Shown: positions 1 to 12,093, counted from the stretch's first letter. The stretch: 64,000 nucleotides of DNA from Colocasia esculenta (GCA_014218235.1 CM024755.1:160635941-160699940); one strand, 5' to 3'. The notes: generated from the letters alone by a model not told the origin. Program-made: numbers and translations.

Positions 1-855
1 TTTCTTTCATCTGTTCTTCTTCTCTTTTTATTTCCTTTTCTTTTGTGGGCTAGATTGACCGTCCCTATTTGAGATTTCCCCTCAGCAAGGTGTGCTTAGG
101 TTGGTCGCCTTGCCCAACTAGCCCTTTTCTGCCCCTACACTTCGACTGAGTAAAGAAGAGAACATCTTTTGCACCACCTAGGTATGGCCTAGATAGCAAC
201 AGTGTTTACTAGAGGAACCGACCAAGGTTGCTGTGTGAGTGTGTGATGATCCTTGCTTAAAGTGACCTTCAACGACAGGGGAAGGAATGTCAGACTCTTA
301 GCGCGGAGCAATCTCTAGCCTGAGTGCTGCAGAAGCAAAGCAAACCTAAGACCGACTCGACCACTCTTGCTGTGAACTGAGACAACTCTCTTTGATGTTT
401 GGTGTTTAAAGAAATATTTTCATGGTTATTTGGTGCACAATGCGACCCCTTTATTGAAAGAACGACCTGCATTAGTCTTTGAACTTTGATTTTGTTGCTT
501 TACTTAGCTCATTTGCAGGAAACTGTGAAAAGTAGGGGTCAGCAAGAATTGAAGCCAACTCAACACAAACAAGAGGGAGACATGACGCTACATGAAGATG
601 AGGGATAAGAACCCTCAAACAAGAAGAATTTACAAAGGAGGAAAAAAATGTTAGTGAGGACTGAAACCTCTGGAACAGTGAGAGAAAGGGTCGGGACCCC
701 GAATAGGTAGTGAGGGAGGAATCAGGTCGAACCCGAGATCAGGAGGGGTTAGAGGAAGGAACTGTAGAATGGAGGGTGGAAGATCTAGAGGATCAGAAGG
801 GGAAGTGGAAGGAGGGGAATCAGATGCCCCTGGAGAAAGCGGACCTGACCTATAA
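1..855. other. Unassigned sequence at left edge
   Basis: No convincing coding region, RNA gene or LTR end is visible. It lies downstream of the minus-strand gag-bearing element that fills 856-7298, so it is probably the continuation of that element's internal region, but no protease, reverse transcriptase or integrase motif can be read in it. The 600-855 stretch is purine-rich (GGA/GAGG-like words), which on the minus strand reads as a pyrimidine-rich, proline/serine-coding tract continuous with the next feature. Confidence 0.4.
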
Positions 856-2945
856 TTAGGAGGCTCTGGTGGAGAGGAAAAGGGGAATCCTGAGCACTAG
901 GAAGAAAGTCAGGTGACCCAAGTGGATATGGAAAGAAACCCTGAGAACCATAGGGTGATCGGGTGGCTCAGGAGGAGAGGATGAAAAGATATCTTGAGTA
1001 CCCAGAGGATGATCAGGGAGCTCAAGTGGAGAAGGTGAAAGAAAACCCTGAGTACCCAGAGGGTGATCGGGTGGCTCAGGTGGAGGAGATAAGTGAGGGT
1101 CCAAAGACCCTAAAGGAGTAGGAGGGGAATAATGCGGCACCAGTCCAGAATTGGGAGATCGGGCGCCTCCTCTGGGAACCAGATTGACCAAAATGAGTAG
1201 TATTGAAAGATCAAGATCAGGAGATGACAAGATAGGGAGATCGATATTTTTCTTGAAGAACTTGAATCTTGATTGCATCCTCCTTTGCTTCTTGGCAGAT
1301 TTCTTCTTGTGACGGCACAACTTCTTTGCTCTCACAGACAGATACGACGGTTTCATTTTGACATGTCTTCTTAAATAGCGGGACCAGGTAGCAGATGGCC
1401 TCGCTCTCCTCTGCAGCCACACGGCTCTCTCATCAATTATGGTTGTCATGACTGCCGTGTGCGTACTTGCCCTTTGGCTATCATTTGCATATCCAACCTT
1501 TATAGACACCCATGGGGGAATGCCATAAATAGGCTCCTTTGCTGAGAGGGTTTCCCTTGACAAGTGGCAAGTGCAAATCCATGGGAATTTGATGCGTGGT
1601 ACCAGCAACTTGAGATTTGGCATCTTGGCCTGACAATCGGGCATGAAGATCAACTCCCTTGACAGTTGAAGAGGGGAGGCTTCTGGGAGTGTGATGGGTG
1701 GCACTAGCACGGCCAACTGACTGACAGGCTGAGGTAAATTGCAAAGGACTCTTGGCAAAACCTTGAGTGTTCTTGGTGACATAGCAATGTGCCCCTGGTC
1801 GGGCTGAAACATGGCAAGGAGGGCTTTGGATGCTTCAGGCAGTGTGACTTCTTGCCCCTTGAGTGACAAATGGTTCATGATAGCCTTAGCAGATGCGTGA
1901 GATAGCACGACATTTGTAGAGAGCCCCTTCTTTGACCAGCCATATGCAATATAACTGAACGAGGAGTGATGATGGCATTAATGGTAGCATTTCCAATAAG
2001 CAACGTAATGGCTACCGTCCCCGCTTTGGACTTGGCGGCACTAGGGCATGTGGAACTCTTTTTGACAGTGCTCTTCTGAGGAGATGAAAGCTCATCCTTC
2101 CCGAATGTGCCTGAGATAAGGACATAGACCGGCATGCGACTGATGTAGTTGTAAGGGTCGAAACACATGACCGGAACTGGGCTACCTTGACTCGGTCCAT
2201 CTTGCATAGGGGAAGTAATTTCAAGGCATGCTGCTGGTGACGCACACCGCTCCATTGGGATGTGGTGATGGGATGTATGGTGGCTATGGTGGGTTCATCA
2301 GATGTGGAGGGCTTTGATGTGAGGTGATGGGATGATGGCAAGGATAGGCTCGTGCGGAGAGAGCTCTTCCTCCAACTCAGAGGCTGAAGCAGCCTTACTC
2401 TTGGGAGTAGGAAACTCTTGCTCGGGCTCAGAGGTGAGTGGAGCTTGCTCGAGCCTTGGTGTGTGATGGTGGTATGCTCAGGCATAGGTGGTGGTGGCAT
2501 AGAGAGAATGACAATGGGTAAGGATGGTAGGGTTTAGAGTAGATGAGATTAGTGGGTTGCGGAGTTGGTGGAGATGACGGATGTGTACCGACACAATATG
2601 TCGAGCTGATAGCTTGTCGTCGTGTTGGGGCGGTGTCGGGGGAGGTGTGGTGGTGCTAGCCTGAGTAAAGGTTGGTGGAGGGGGTTGTTGAGGTTGTGAC
2701 GGAGCGGATGGTGCACTTGGAGGATAATTAAAGAAGTGCCTTTGGCCTTGAACTGGTGGAGATGACGACTGCCTTGATACTTGTGCTGGCTGTCTTGGTT
2801 GCGCTGTGGCTGCTCGGCGGCTGTTCCGCTGCCTGTGATGGGGAGGACTGCTGCCCCTGGTCTTGTGCTTTCTCTTCTCTTGACAATGTAGGATGAGCCT
2901 GTGCATTTCTGCCCAATCTATCTTGTGCTCTAGATTGTAGATCAC
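856..2945 (-). pseudogene. Degenerate post-gag region of a Tat-type element
   Basis: This is the minus-strand continuation of the gag at 2955-4422, split over several frames (2945-2478, 2255-1875, 1908-856, 1420-1217). Just after gag the reading includes a basic, Pro/Gln-rich linker (about 2880-2600). Further on there is a hydrophobic stretch near 2030-1950 and a Lys/Arg-rich segment near 1340-1260 that looks nuclear-localisation-like. The last part (about 1150-860) is a run of imperfect repeats around the residues PPEPPDHPLGTQ. I see no DTG/DSG protease motif, no reverse transcriptase motif and no integrase motif. It may be a non-autonomous gag-only element, or pol may lie off the left edge. 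Function of the individual pieces is not recognised. Confidence 0.45.
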
Positions 2946-2954
2946 ATCCCAAAT

Positions 2955-4422
2955 TCACAGCAGTTTGCGACTGTATGCCCTGGATGGTGATGATATAAGC
3001 AATATTCTGATCGGTCCACTGTCATGTCCCACTTGGCTTTTCTGGAGGGAGATGCAATGCATGATGGACATCAGGGCTGTGAAGACATCAGAGAGGGATT
3101 CGGGCAACAGATGATAATGGGTTCGCTTTGGGCCAAGTGAATGCCGTGATGGCTGGGTAGTGGATGGTAGGGTGCTGCGGCATGGACGAGGTGGTTGTTC
3201 TTGTGGAAGCGGGGCGAGTTGGCTATATGAAGGTGGAGGTGCATGGTGGTTAGTGGAGTGGGTAGGCGTGGGGTGGTGGATGGTATCAACTTGGGCATGG
3301 GTTTGGACTCCCTCATAAGTGGGCCCTTGAAATGAAGAATTCGGTTGTTGGGCCTCAAACATGGATGGCATGGGGGAGTCAAAGAGTTGGGTTTTAACAA
3401 AGCGAGCACGGCTGTATAATTGTTGCATGGATGTGATATTGTTCATAGCCAGGATGTGGCGGTACATGGGCGTTGCATTAGCAATGATAAGCTTGATTTT
3501 CTCCTCTTCTGGGATGTGCATCTGGACATGCGCGGACATCTGATGCCACCGGTTAGCATAAGTTGTGAATTCTTCATCAGGCTTCATCTGCTCAGCCACT
3601 AGATCGGCCATTGAATATGCGGTCCCGGCCCGGTCTTGATATTGCTGCACGAATCTGGCCTTGACAATTTCAAAATTCTCAACTTCATCGGGAGGCAAGG
3701 AATAAAACCACTCCAGAGCGGGCCCTTCTAATGACCGCCTAAAAAGATAAGCCAGTAAGCGGCGATCATGTTGATAGGACACCGACTCATAGAGAAAATC
3801 ATTCAGATGGATGTAAGGATCTCCAGTCCCATTGAATTTGCGATAAACAGGGAGCTGAGAAGGTGGAGGGATCCGAAGACCACAGAAATCAGGAAGAGTA
3901 TCATTGAAGGAAGGTTTTGGCTTTAACTGCCTCCGCAGGTCACTGAGCTCTCGCTTCATGGATTCGAACTCGGATTGGAAGTCCTGAGCTGAAGTGGATA
4001 GTGGATAGCGAGGGCCAGTTTGGGAATGAGAGCGGAGTCGAGAGTCAAGGTCCGGGCCAGATTGAGGTAATGGGCCGGCTGCAATGATGTGGGCTGAGCA
4101 AAAGGATCTCCCGATCCAGGAGTGACAATGTGAGATGATCTAAAATGAGCAGGATGACGTGGGCCTGGTGGGCCCATCTGGAAGAAGACCGTAGAGCAAA
4201 GGTGGACAACAATTCTCGGGCCTGGTCAGGGCCCATTTCAAGCAGGAGGCGCTCCAATTCAGCGGCCTCATTAGAAAAAGATGGCGAAGGAATAGATCCG
4301 GAATGGGCACTCTCATCGGCCCGATGGGCCTTGGGCTGGGCCGAATTTGGAATAGACTCATGAGACAAGGGGTCTACATGAGGAGGAGAGGTTGGAGGAT
4401 AGGTGAAGTGGAAAGGAGCCAT
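2955..4422 (-). pseudogene. gag: Gag of a Tat-type Ty3/gypsy retrotransposon, frameshifted
   Basis: Gag forms the virus-like particle of LTR retrotransposons. The ATG at 4422 opens a Pro/Ser-rich N-terminus in one frame (to about 4170), a second frame runs 4177-3956, and the main capsid-like part reads 3959-2955. That part contains the Tat/Ogre-type capsid signature: a charged MKRELSDLRRQL segment, then FNGTGDPYIHLNDF, LEGPALEWFYSLPP and FVQQYQDRAG. A CxYHx4GHx4C zinc-like motif typical of Tat gags is present at about 3006-2962, but in a shifted frame. Three frames are needed to read the protein, so it is dead. Assignment to retrotransposon gag is secure. Placement in the Tat lineage rests on remembered family signatures. 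Confidence 0.82.
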
Positions 4423-7298
4423 GAGAGGATGATAAAATGGGGGGAATTAAAAAGGATACACTAAAATACAAATAAGGATACAACAACAATTACAATCACA
4501 CAAGAAGGGGACGAGAAGGGAGTTCTCAAGCAAACACCCAAGTTGATATGATAAGCGTTAGGATTTTAGGATTATCACTTAGCCTTTTAATGGATTGATT
4601 AATTGAAATACACTCGGCTAAAGAAGACCCTAATGGGTATGAACTCAAGTACTCCGGAATACTAAGGGGGATACACAACTCACACGGGGAGATGGCTCAA
4701 ACTAGGGGTGCAACGGGTACAACCGGCCCGGTGAACCGCAACGTGCGTACGGTCACGAGGACTTACGGAGGTCCTCGGAAGGTGGGCCCGAGTCAGCCTA
4801 CGAGTGCTCGTAGGTGAGAGGGCTCACTCAACCAAGGGGGAACCTGAATAACTAGGATGAATAGCGTATGCAAATGGCCTAAGTGCCCAAAATGTATGCA
4901 AGGGTGAACAATGACCAAGCAGGGTGACCAACAGGGTCTCGGGTATAGTCGCGGCAGCCGGATACACCGCGACCCTATCGCGGCAGAGCGGTCTGCCGCG
5001 ATACAAACAGATCCCCGAAACAGCAGTCAGTCACAAATACAAAGCATACAGACCAACCTAGCATATGATATGAGCATGAAATCACAAGATCAATCTAGCA
5101 GAGGTCATGAAGCACCCAGAAACCGACACATGGATCAAGACATTAACATACAAAGCATACCTGGTAACGCGACGCCTGGAGCTGACGCGACCCTGTAGCG
5201 TCCCGTGCACTACGCGACACTAGAGCCGAAAACTTACAATGGAAATAAAACGGAAAATCCGAACCCTAACAGGATTCTAAGAGACAGAAACACGGGCAAG
5301 CATGTCAGAGAAACATGATACAGACATGAATGAACTCACAGGATCAGGAGATGTCAAATAAGCAAAGAGGAAACACACACCTGTTATCGAGGTCGTTACA
5401 GGCGACGCGATACTATCGCGTCACCGCGATGCACCGCGACACAAACCGAACGCCAAAAACGGATAAAACAGGGAACATCAAACTAACAGGGCACCACAAG
5501 AGGAAGTAAAGGGGAAAACATGGCAATCAAGCAAACTAGATCTACGAGGGTGGCACTGGAGGTCCCACCGTGATCTCTAAAAGGTGTAATCACAGGGATT
5601 GTACCCCCCTCAACACAAACATGAATACCAAATATGATAGCATGAAAAATAGGATGTGATCGCCACCTAGATAGTTGCCTAATGAGAAGAGAAATGTCTG
5701 GGCTAACTACTCTAGGAAAAGGGGAGAGAACGGGGGTGTACCTTATGTCACGGCAGTCATGGTTGCCGCGACAGTGCTGATATCGCGTCACCCCTAGCTG
5801 ACGCGTCTCTTGTCGCGTCGCCCTACACCGTCGCGTTCTCTTCTATGCGGGAGATGATGGATGGGACCTTCTTCCCGTCCTCCAGCCGGCCGGAGGATGA
5901 GAGCCGCTCGTGGATCTTCGCTTGGGTGCCTGCCAAAACAACGAAAACAAGAAATAAAACCATGTCAGACTATGTTAAGTGTAGTAGCTATTCTTAAATA
6001 GAAGAAAGATATGGAGCATGGAGGAACGGACCTGGGGGTGGTTTTTAAACCCCTTGGGTAGTAGGAAAACGTGGGGAGGAATATGCATGGGGAGAAATCA
6101 TGGAAGAGGAGAAGGAGGAATCCTATCTCATGCATACATGTGTAAAAACGTGGAAAAGAAAGTAAAAATCAAAACTAAACAGATACTGCCCCATTTGATG
6201 TGATTCCAGTTGGAGGTCGGCGAGGAGATGTCATGAACAACTTTCATGAAGACATCTTGAAGAGATCTGGCCTGGTTTGGGCTGTGGAAGAGACGATAAT
6301 CCCGCATGTGCAGATCTCGATATGAGAGAGAAAGTGAAGATCAATCTGCTGTAACTTTTTGCACAAGCCACCAATCGACGTGATTCCACTTCGAGGTTGA
6401 AGAAGGCTCTGTGGAGAGTAACTTTGATGAAGAAACCTTGAAGAGATCTGGCCTGGTTCGATCTCCACAAGACGTGCAAGCACTGCTGGTCCTGGAGGCG
6501 ATATGAGAGAGAAAGAGGAGAGAGAAAGAAGGAAAACAGGAAGAATAGCTCCTCCTCTGCCTTGGGGACGATGGGACCTCGTGATCCGAGCCTCCAGGGA
6601 CCTCTCCTCATAGTGGTAGCCTTTTCTATATCCCTTAGAGAGTCCTAGGATGTGTTGAAGAGAGAGATAGAGTCCAATCCCGAGTTAGAGAGAGAGTCCA
6701 AGTTGTGGGGGTGTTTGAGAGTCTATCTAGAGTTTGGATGGGCTTGGGGGCTCCCTAGGGATGAGGATAGGAGGTTTGGGTCGTAACCCAACTCAAATGG
6801 ACTTTAGATAGGCTCTAGGATGGAGAGAGAGGCCGAAAATCACGTAAAAACGTGTTTACGTGCATGGCGTTGTCGCGTCAGATCGTGGGGCCGCGTTCTT
6901 GTCGCGTCCATGCACCAGGCCGCGTCACTAGGGGCAGTGCGCGTAGGTCCCACGAAAAGGGCCATAACTCTCTCCACAGATATCGAATTGATGCGCCGTT
7001 TGTTGCGTTGGATTCTAGACTCAGAGAGCTACAAAATGATAGTATGATATCCAAATTTGGATTAGAAATGAGGACGTTATGAGCTCTCAAAGTGAAGGCA
7101 TGTTCAGAAGATTGGGCAGATTGCACAGTTTTGATATTTCAAGCGGTGTTTGGCCATGGGCTTGAGAATGGGCTTACATTGAGGGTGAATGAGCTCATGA
7201 TGGGCCAGAGAAGGACTCCAAAGTGATGATCAACTTGGGACATCAATGATATGAACAAGAAATGTGCTCAACTTATAGGCCGAAAACGGGTGTCTACA
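4423..7298 (-). repeat. Putative 5' LTR and leader of the left-edge Tat-type element
   Basis: On the minus strand this begins with TGTAGACACCC at 7298, a typical LTR start, and leads into the gag ATG at 4422. The neighbouring five bases on the plus strand (7299-7303, ATGAC) would be one target duplication; the partner is outside the window. The inner LTR boundary and the primer-binding site are not resolved. A strong 3' splice acceptor on the minus strand (U-rich tract ending TTTTGGCAG at about 5929) lies inside it. Clusters of CGCGAC/GTCGCG words occur at 6860-6940 and 4940-5830. The ORFs here (for example 6611-6231) show no family and look spurious. Confidence 0.6.
4940..5830. repeat. Cluster of CGCGAC / GTCGCG words
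   Basis: Four sub-clusters (4940-5005, 5165-5220, 5395-5450, 5745-5840) are dense in CGCGAC, GCGTCG, TCGCGG and CCGCGA, i.e. one short word in both orientations, separated by ordinary sequence. A fifth group lies at 6860-6940. The arrangement can form many alternative short stems. The counterpart in another LTR is at 54690-54990. Confidence 0.7.
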
Positions 7299-7303
7299 AT
7301 GAC

Positions 7304-9060
7304 CGCTTTCTCCTTCTCCTCGGCTACAAGCTGCGAGATCTGGTCCTTCGTCTTTCTGTGGGCCTCGACCTCATCAGTGAGTGCTTCTTCATGGCCTCTA
7401 GCGCTTGCTTCTTGGCTTGAAGAGCATCCTTCATAGATGAGAGGGAAGCCTGAAGCTTGTCTTCTCTCTTCTGAGCCGCCTCCGCCTCTTTTAAACGAAG
7501 GGCCTTCTCAGAGGCAGTCCGCTCCTCGGCTCGTGACCGCTTGTCGCAGGCCGCCCTCTTCACCGCGGCTCTGTGCACGTAAGCCTCGAACGCGGTCAAC
7601 TGGCTCAAAAGCGACGAGTGGAAGTCGAATAGCAGCCGACGTGGGGACTCGTTCAGGGCATCTGCCTTTAACTCCGCCGGGAGAGCCTGACGACCCCATT
7701 CGACTGGATCCAGCTAAACACGGGTCTTTGGCGGCGACGAGGGGACGGTGGTCAGAGACGACGGCTGGGGTTGTGGACGTTTTGTTGGCCTCTCCTCCCT
7801 TTGAGCGATGTCATCCGAGCCATGATCATGTGCAGCACCCGACGAGTCTTCCGGAGGAGCATCTTCGACGACTCAAGGACCCTTCTCTGGGCACGAGGCA
7901 ACCTTCTTGCCCCTCGCAAGCACCTTTTCACGCGCCTTTTCTACAAGAGATGATCCTTTATGTACTGAAGGGGCCTTGGAAAAACTCTTGTCGGCCATAA
8001 CTGTAAAAGGAAAGAGGAGAGAAAACGTGAGAATCGTGGTAGTGCGAGTGAACTGAGAAGGCTGATGAAAAGGATGACGACCTTTGGTGCCTCGGCAATC
8101 AGCTCGAGCAGCTTCTCAGAAGGTTCGTATAGGTCGGGGGCTTCACTGTCTTTAGATCCGCAAAGTCCGAGAGCTCGGGTGCGGTAAGTTTAGGCGACCC
8201 GAATGCTTTGTTCCGAAGATCGATTTTCGACCACTGGGTCGGAAAAGGCCATCCAGATGGGCAGTAAATGAAAACGAAGCTCCTCTTCTAGTCATGGACG
8301 GAGGGTAGGAAGTTTGCCAAGGACTGTCGACCAGATCTGGATGAAAAATAAAGCCAGTCTCGAATGGCTTTATGGAGAAACAATAAAAGAAGAGGCGTAA
8401 GGTCGGAGGGACCCCAGCCGCGACACAGACCGAAAGGAAGCCGGTAACCATTCGCCAAGAATTTGGTGTCAACTGTGATGGAGCGATCCCGAGCTCCAGG
8501 AGTAAGAAAATGATAAAAGGATTAAGTGGGAACCGAAGACCAGCCCGGATCGCCTTGGAATATACGCACACTCCCTTCTCCATTACGTGGTAGGCTCGGA
8601 ATTGCCGATTGGCGAAAAAATACCGCGTCGGCGGGAAGGGAAATCCCTGGATGTTTTCTCACCATCGGAAGGTCCCGCGGGTGGTCTCGCATACAACGTC
8701 AGCCACGATGTCTGCTAGACGACGAGCACCAGACGTATGTGCCGAAGGCGCCCGAGGGATATACTCAACGGTGCTAACCTCAAGGACGAATTGCTTCTTA
8801 CAGGACCCAACACTAGAGTACCAGGGAAGTCACTAGAAGATTTGGGCACTCGCTGGGAGTCCTATCATTATCGGGAGATGACGAGGAAGACAAAGAAGAA
8901 CCCCCAGCGAAGAAGAACGAGCAGGTGGAAGACTCATCGCTTACCTCTGAAGGAAGCAAGATGGAGAGAGCAAACGACGTCCCTAAGGACGAAGAATAGG
9001 AGTCGTCGGGCTGTCGGCAATTGTCGAGTGATCGCTCTAAAGTTTGCTCGCGCGAGTTAA
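7304..9060 (-). pseudogene. Antisense accessory ORF of Tat-type elements (putative gypsy-type transposon domain)
   Basis: Read on the minus strand, an N-terminal Ser-rich leader (about 9060-8810, with a long serine run then SPDNDRTPSE) is followed by a globular domain at 8583-8152. Its residues GLRFPLNPFIIFLLLELGI and APSQLTPNSWRMVTGF match the plant family known as putative gypsy-type transposon / Transposase_28 (from memory). A charged, coiled-coil C-terminus rich in Ala, Lys, Glu (7608-7324) follows, ending where the LTR at 7298 begins. Several frameshifts and stops are present. In Tat-lineage elements such ORFs are found antisense to gag-pol near the 3' LTR. Here a TATA box sits just upstream at 9089-9096, which fits an independently transcribed gene. 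Molecular function is unknown. Confidence 0.6.
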
Positions 9061-9088
9061 AGGCGCTCCTTCCCGCAACGACCCCCAC

Positions 9089-9096
9089 TATTTATA
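9089..9096 (-). promoter_or_regulatory. TATA box upstream of the antisense ORF (copy 1)
   Basis: On the minus strand the sequence reads CTATAAATAGTGGGGGTCG, directly upstream of the Ser-rich start of the accessory ORF. The same TATAAATAGTGGGG block is preserved in two other copies (10773-10780 minus; 13182-13189 plus), each followed by the same ORF start, which supports a real promoter. Confidence 0.65.
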
Positions 9097-9812
9097 GGTC
9101 CGGGGGGCTAACTCGATCCGACGGTCCTAAGCATGACGCAGGCCACGAACCGTGTTGATCGCGCCACGTGTCGGGATACGATCGGTCATCAGTTTATCAC
9201 TCGGATCCATAACATGTGTGACCACTGAGGAGATGCCATCATAAGGATCGTGCTGATTCAAGTACGCGACGTTCAGTTTCCTGACGCTGACAGTGTGGCA
9301 AATTGACGCGGGATGCGAGGAAATCATGGACGCTATCATGATAGAGGCGCCATCTGGAGGCGGCTCAGCCATTATGAGATACGTTCAGACCTGACAAGGT
9401 GACGGCAATAAATGCGCGCCGCCTGATAGTACGCCGACGGCTGACCGGCCAGAAAATCGTGTATGATGCTATGGCTTCTCCTCGACCCGAGTGCTCGCCT
9501 CGAGAAGGACCCGGGGGGCCACTGATGCTAGTCGTTACCAGCCGACCTGAGGGCTACCACTGTACGCTTTCCACTAATGGCAGTCCGACGACTGACCAGC
9601 CATCTCATCGCAGGCCAGAACGCCCGATGACCCGACGATGTCCCGACTCCTCGGCTCATGAACCTCGTCCCTCCTCGATCACGAACCCCTCATCTTCAGG
9701 GAAGCTCTAGCGGTCAAGGAAAAGATCAAGGCAAGCCTAACCGCACCCTCCCATACGGGAAATGCTTGGTTGGACTTGCTATATGAATCATCATGGGCGC
9801 GGAGCCCCGAGA
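9097..9812 (-). repeat. Accessory-ORF promoter repeat, copy a
   Basis: About 715 bp upstream of the TATA box at 9089. The same segment recurs at 10781-11587 (same orientation), 11616-12093 (inverted), 12119-12410 (same orientation as this copy) and 12411-13181 (inverted). Landmarks shared by copies include the words GCCACGTGTCGGGATACGAT, GGCTCAGCCATTATGAGATA and CTATATGAATCATCATGGGC. I see no coding signature; ORFs in it are shadows. Confidence 0.75.
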
Positions 9813-9928
9813 TTCTCGAGAGGTACGTTAGTAGGCTCGAAATTGCCGATTTGCAAAAAATACCGCGTCAGTGGGAAGGGAAATCTCCTATTCGGCCTGG
9901 GCCAAATCCACTCGCTCTAGCAGTAACA
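9813..9928 (+). repeat. Chimeric junction ending in a Tat-type LTR end
   Basis: The first part (to about 9885) repeats a piece of the accessory ORF (compare 8596-8650). It is fused without a gap to the last about 40 bp of an LTR ending GGGCCAAATCCACTCGCTC...CAGTAACA. The same LTR end is at 14066-14117. A primer site follows immediately, so this is an LTR terminus joined to the wrong sequence. Confidence 0.65.
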
Positions 9929-9929
9929 T

Positions 9930-9947
9930 TTGGCACCGTCTATGGGA
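9930..9947 (+). other. Primer-binding site of Tat type
   Basis: TGGCACCGTCTATGGGA follows the LTR end by one or two bases. It is a two-mismatch variant of the TGGCGCCGTCTGTGGGAA primer site common in plant Tat elements (from memory). The gag start follows 26 nt later. Confidence 0.7.
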
Positions 9948-9972
9948 AGCTTCGAGCAAAAAGCTTCTCTCC

Positions 9973-10368
9973 ATGGCACCCAAGGGAAAGGTGATCGCCC
10001 GATTGTTTGGCGATGAAGTCTCCCCCACCAACGTGATCGAGGAGGTTGGCGGAGGTGTCTCCGGAGCAGGCGACCAAGACTCGGCGACATCCTCGCACCT
10101 CGATCGCGTCGAGCGAATGCTTGCAAGTCTTCAGCAAGTGCTGGAAAGGAAGGAGCAGAACCAGCAAACACTCACAACTCAGGGCGACGCCCTAGTTCGC
10201 CCGATGGGTCAAAATCCTGGTGCCCAGGAAGACGCGGGGGTACCTGGTCAACAAACAGCCCCACCGGCTCTATCAGCAAGCCATGCCGACATCCAGAGAG
10301 CGACGCCTATGATCTCCTCGTTGGCTCCTCCGCAGGCCGCCGCCCGCCCGCCCGGTTACACCCGCTGA
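9973..10368 (+). pseudogene. gag: Gag N-terminus of a Tat-type element, truncated
   Basis: The ATG at 9973 opens a 131-codon frame beginning MAPKGKVIARLFGDEV, with a coiled-coil-prone LDRVERMLASLQQVLERKEQ segment and a Pro/Ala/Gln-rich tail. Position just after a primer-binding site, and the character of the N-terminus, point to the non-conserved start of a Tat gag. The capsid core never follows: after the stop at 10368 the sequence switches to a minus-strand accessory-ORF fragment. The start is chosen because it is the first ATG after the primer site and is in frame with everything downstream. Confidence 0.6.
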
Positions 10369-10376
10369 AGTGCTGA

Positions 10377-10772
10377 TTACGAAGCAGCGAGGACCGACGT
10401 CGCTGAACACTTCTTAGCAGAATCGACGCCAGCCTCGGCAAGTGTGCTACCCGTCGATCCCGCTGCTCCGTAATCAGCAGCGAGGATCGAGGAGAGCACT
10501 TGGGTCGAGGAGAAAGTCATCGGGCTGTCGGTGCCAAGTCGTCGGAGTCTATCATTATCGGGAGACGACGAGGAAGACGAAGAAGAACCCCCAGACAAAG
10601 AACGAGCAAGTGGAAGACTCATCGCTTACCTCTGAAGGAAGCAAGATGGAGCGAGCAACGACGTCCCTAAGGATGACGAACAGGAGTCGTCGGGCTATCG
10701 GCAATCATCAAATCGTCGCTCTAAAGTTTGCTCGCGCGAGTTAAAGGCGCTCCTTTCCACAACGACCCCCAC
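10377..10772 (-). pseudogene. Accessory-ORF 5' fragment, copy 2
   Basis: Minus-strand copy of the accessory-ORF start (10622-10377 reads MSLPLARSLSGG followed by a serine run and SPDNDR), with its 5' untranslated part up to the TATA box at 10773-10780. After about 20 residues past the serine run the sequence leaves the family pattern and joins a duplicated 10440-10530 segment. It is a truncated duplicate of 8810-9090. Confidence 0.6.
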
Positions 10773-10780
10773 TATTTATA

Positions 10781-11587
10781 GGCCCGGGGGGCTAACTCGA
10801 TCTGACAGTCCTAAGCATGACGCAGGCCGCAAACCGTGTTGATCGCGCCACGTGTCGGGATACGATCGGTCATCAGTTTATCACTCGGATCCATAACGTG
10901 CAGGACCACCGAGGAGACGCCATCGTAAGGATCGTGCTGATTCAAGTACGCGACGTTCAGTTTCCTGACGCTGACAGTGTGGCAGGTTGACGCAGGATGC
11001 GAGGAAATCACAGACACTATCATGACAGAGGATCCATCCGGAGGCGGCTCAGCCATTATGAGATACGTTCAGACCTGACAAGGTGACGGCAATAAATGCG
11101 CGCCGCTTGATGGTACGTCGACGGCTGACCGGCCAGAAAATTGTTCGATTACTATGGCTTCTCCTCGACCTGAGTGCTCGCCTCGAGAAGAACCCGGGGG
11201 GCCACTGATGTTGGTCGTTACCAGCCGACCTGACGGCTACCATTGTACACTTTCCACTAACGGCAGTCTGACGACCGACCAACCATCTCGTCACAGGCCA
11301 GAACGCTCGACGACCCGACGATGTCCTGACTCTTCGGTTCATGAACCTCGTCCCTCCTCGATCATGAACCCCTTCATCTTCGGGGAAGCTCTAGCGGTCA
11401 AGCAAAAGATCAACGCAGCCTAACCGCACCTCCCATACGGGAAATGCTTGGTTGGACTTGCTATATGAATCATCATGGGCTCGGAGCCCCGAGATTCTCG
11501 GCTATGTAAACACTAATGACCGCGCACCTATGGAGGGAATTCTCATTAATAGTAAGGTCCGAAATCATGGCCATTTGCCACCCACGA
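10781..11587 (-). repeat. Promoter repeat copy b, left arm of the large hairpin
   Basis: Same orientation as 9097-9812. Its outer end (about 11100-11587) pairs with 11616-12093 as the reverse complement across a 28-nt spacer (11588-11615). The innermost paired words are GCCACCCACGA and TCGTGGGTGGC. Beyond the point where copy a stops, it adds the terminal stretch with GGCTATGTAAACAC and GGAGGGAATTCTCATTAA. Confidence 0.8.
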
Positions 11588-11615
11588 CTCTGAATCGTAA
11601 GATTTAGGGCGAAGA

Positions 11616-12093
11616 TCGTGGGTGGCAAGTGGCCACGATTTCGGACCTTACCGTTAATGAGAATTCCCTCCATAGGCGCGCGCGGTCATTGGCGTTTACA
11701 TAGCCGAGAATCTCGGGGCTCCGCGCCCATGATGATTCATATAGCAAGTCCAACCAAGCATTCCTGTATGGGAGGGTGCGGTTAGGCTTGCCTTGATCTT
11801 TTGCTTGACCGCTAGAGCTTCCCCGAAGATGAAGGGGTTCGTGATCGAGGAGGGACGAGGTTCATGAACCGAGGAGTCGGGACATCGTCGGGCGTTCTGG
11901 TCTGCGACGAGACAGTTGGTCGGTCGTCGGACTGCCGTTAGTGGAAAGTGTACAGTGGTAGTCATCAGGTCGGCTGGCAACGACCAGCATCAGTGGCTCT
12001 CTGAATTCTTCTCGAGACGAGCACTCGGGTCGAGGAGAAGCCATAGCAATCAGACGGTTTTCTGGCCGATCAGCCATCGGCGTACTATCAGGA
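11616..12093 (+). repeat. Promoter repeat copy c, right arm of the large hairpin
   Basis: Reverse complement of about 11100-11587, slightly diverged. The arm includes TTAATGAGAATTCCCTCC, CATAGCCGAGAATCTCGGGG and GCTTGACCGCTAGAGCTTCC. It ends at GTACTATCAG, where unrelated 12094-12118 intervenes before copy d. Confidence 0.8.

Noticed and set aside
4140..4363. Extra frames overlapping the gag start on both strands
   Set aside because: Shadow frames of the frameshifted gag N-terminus.
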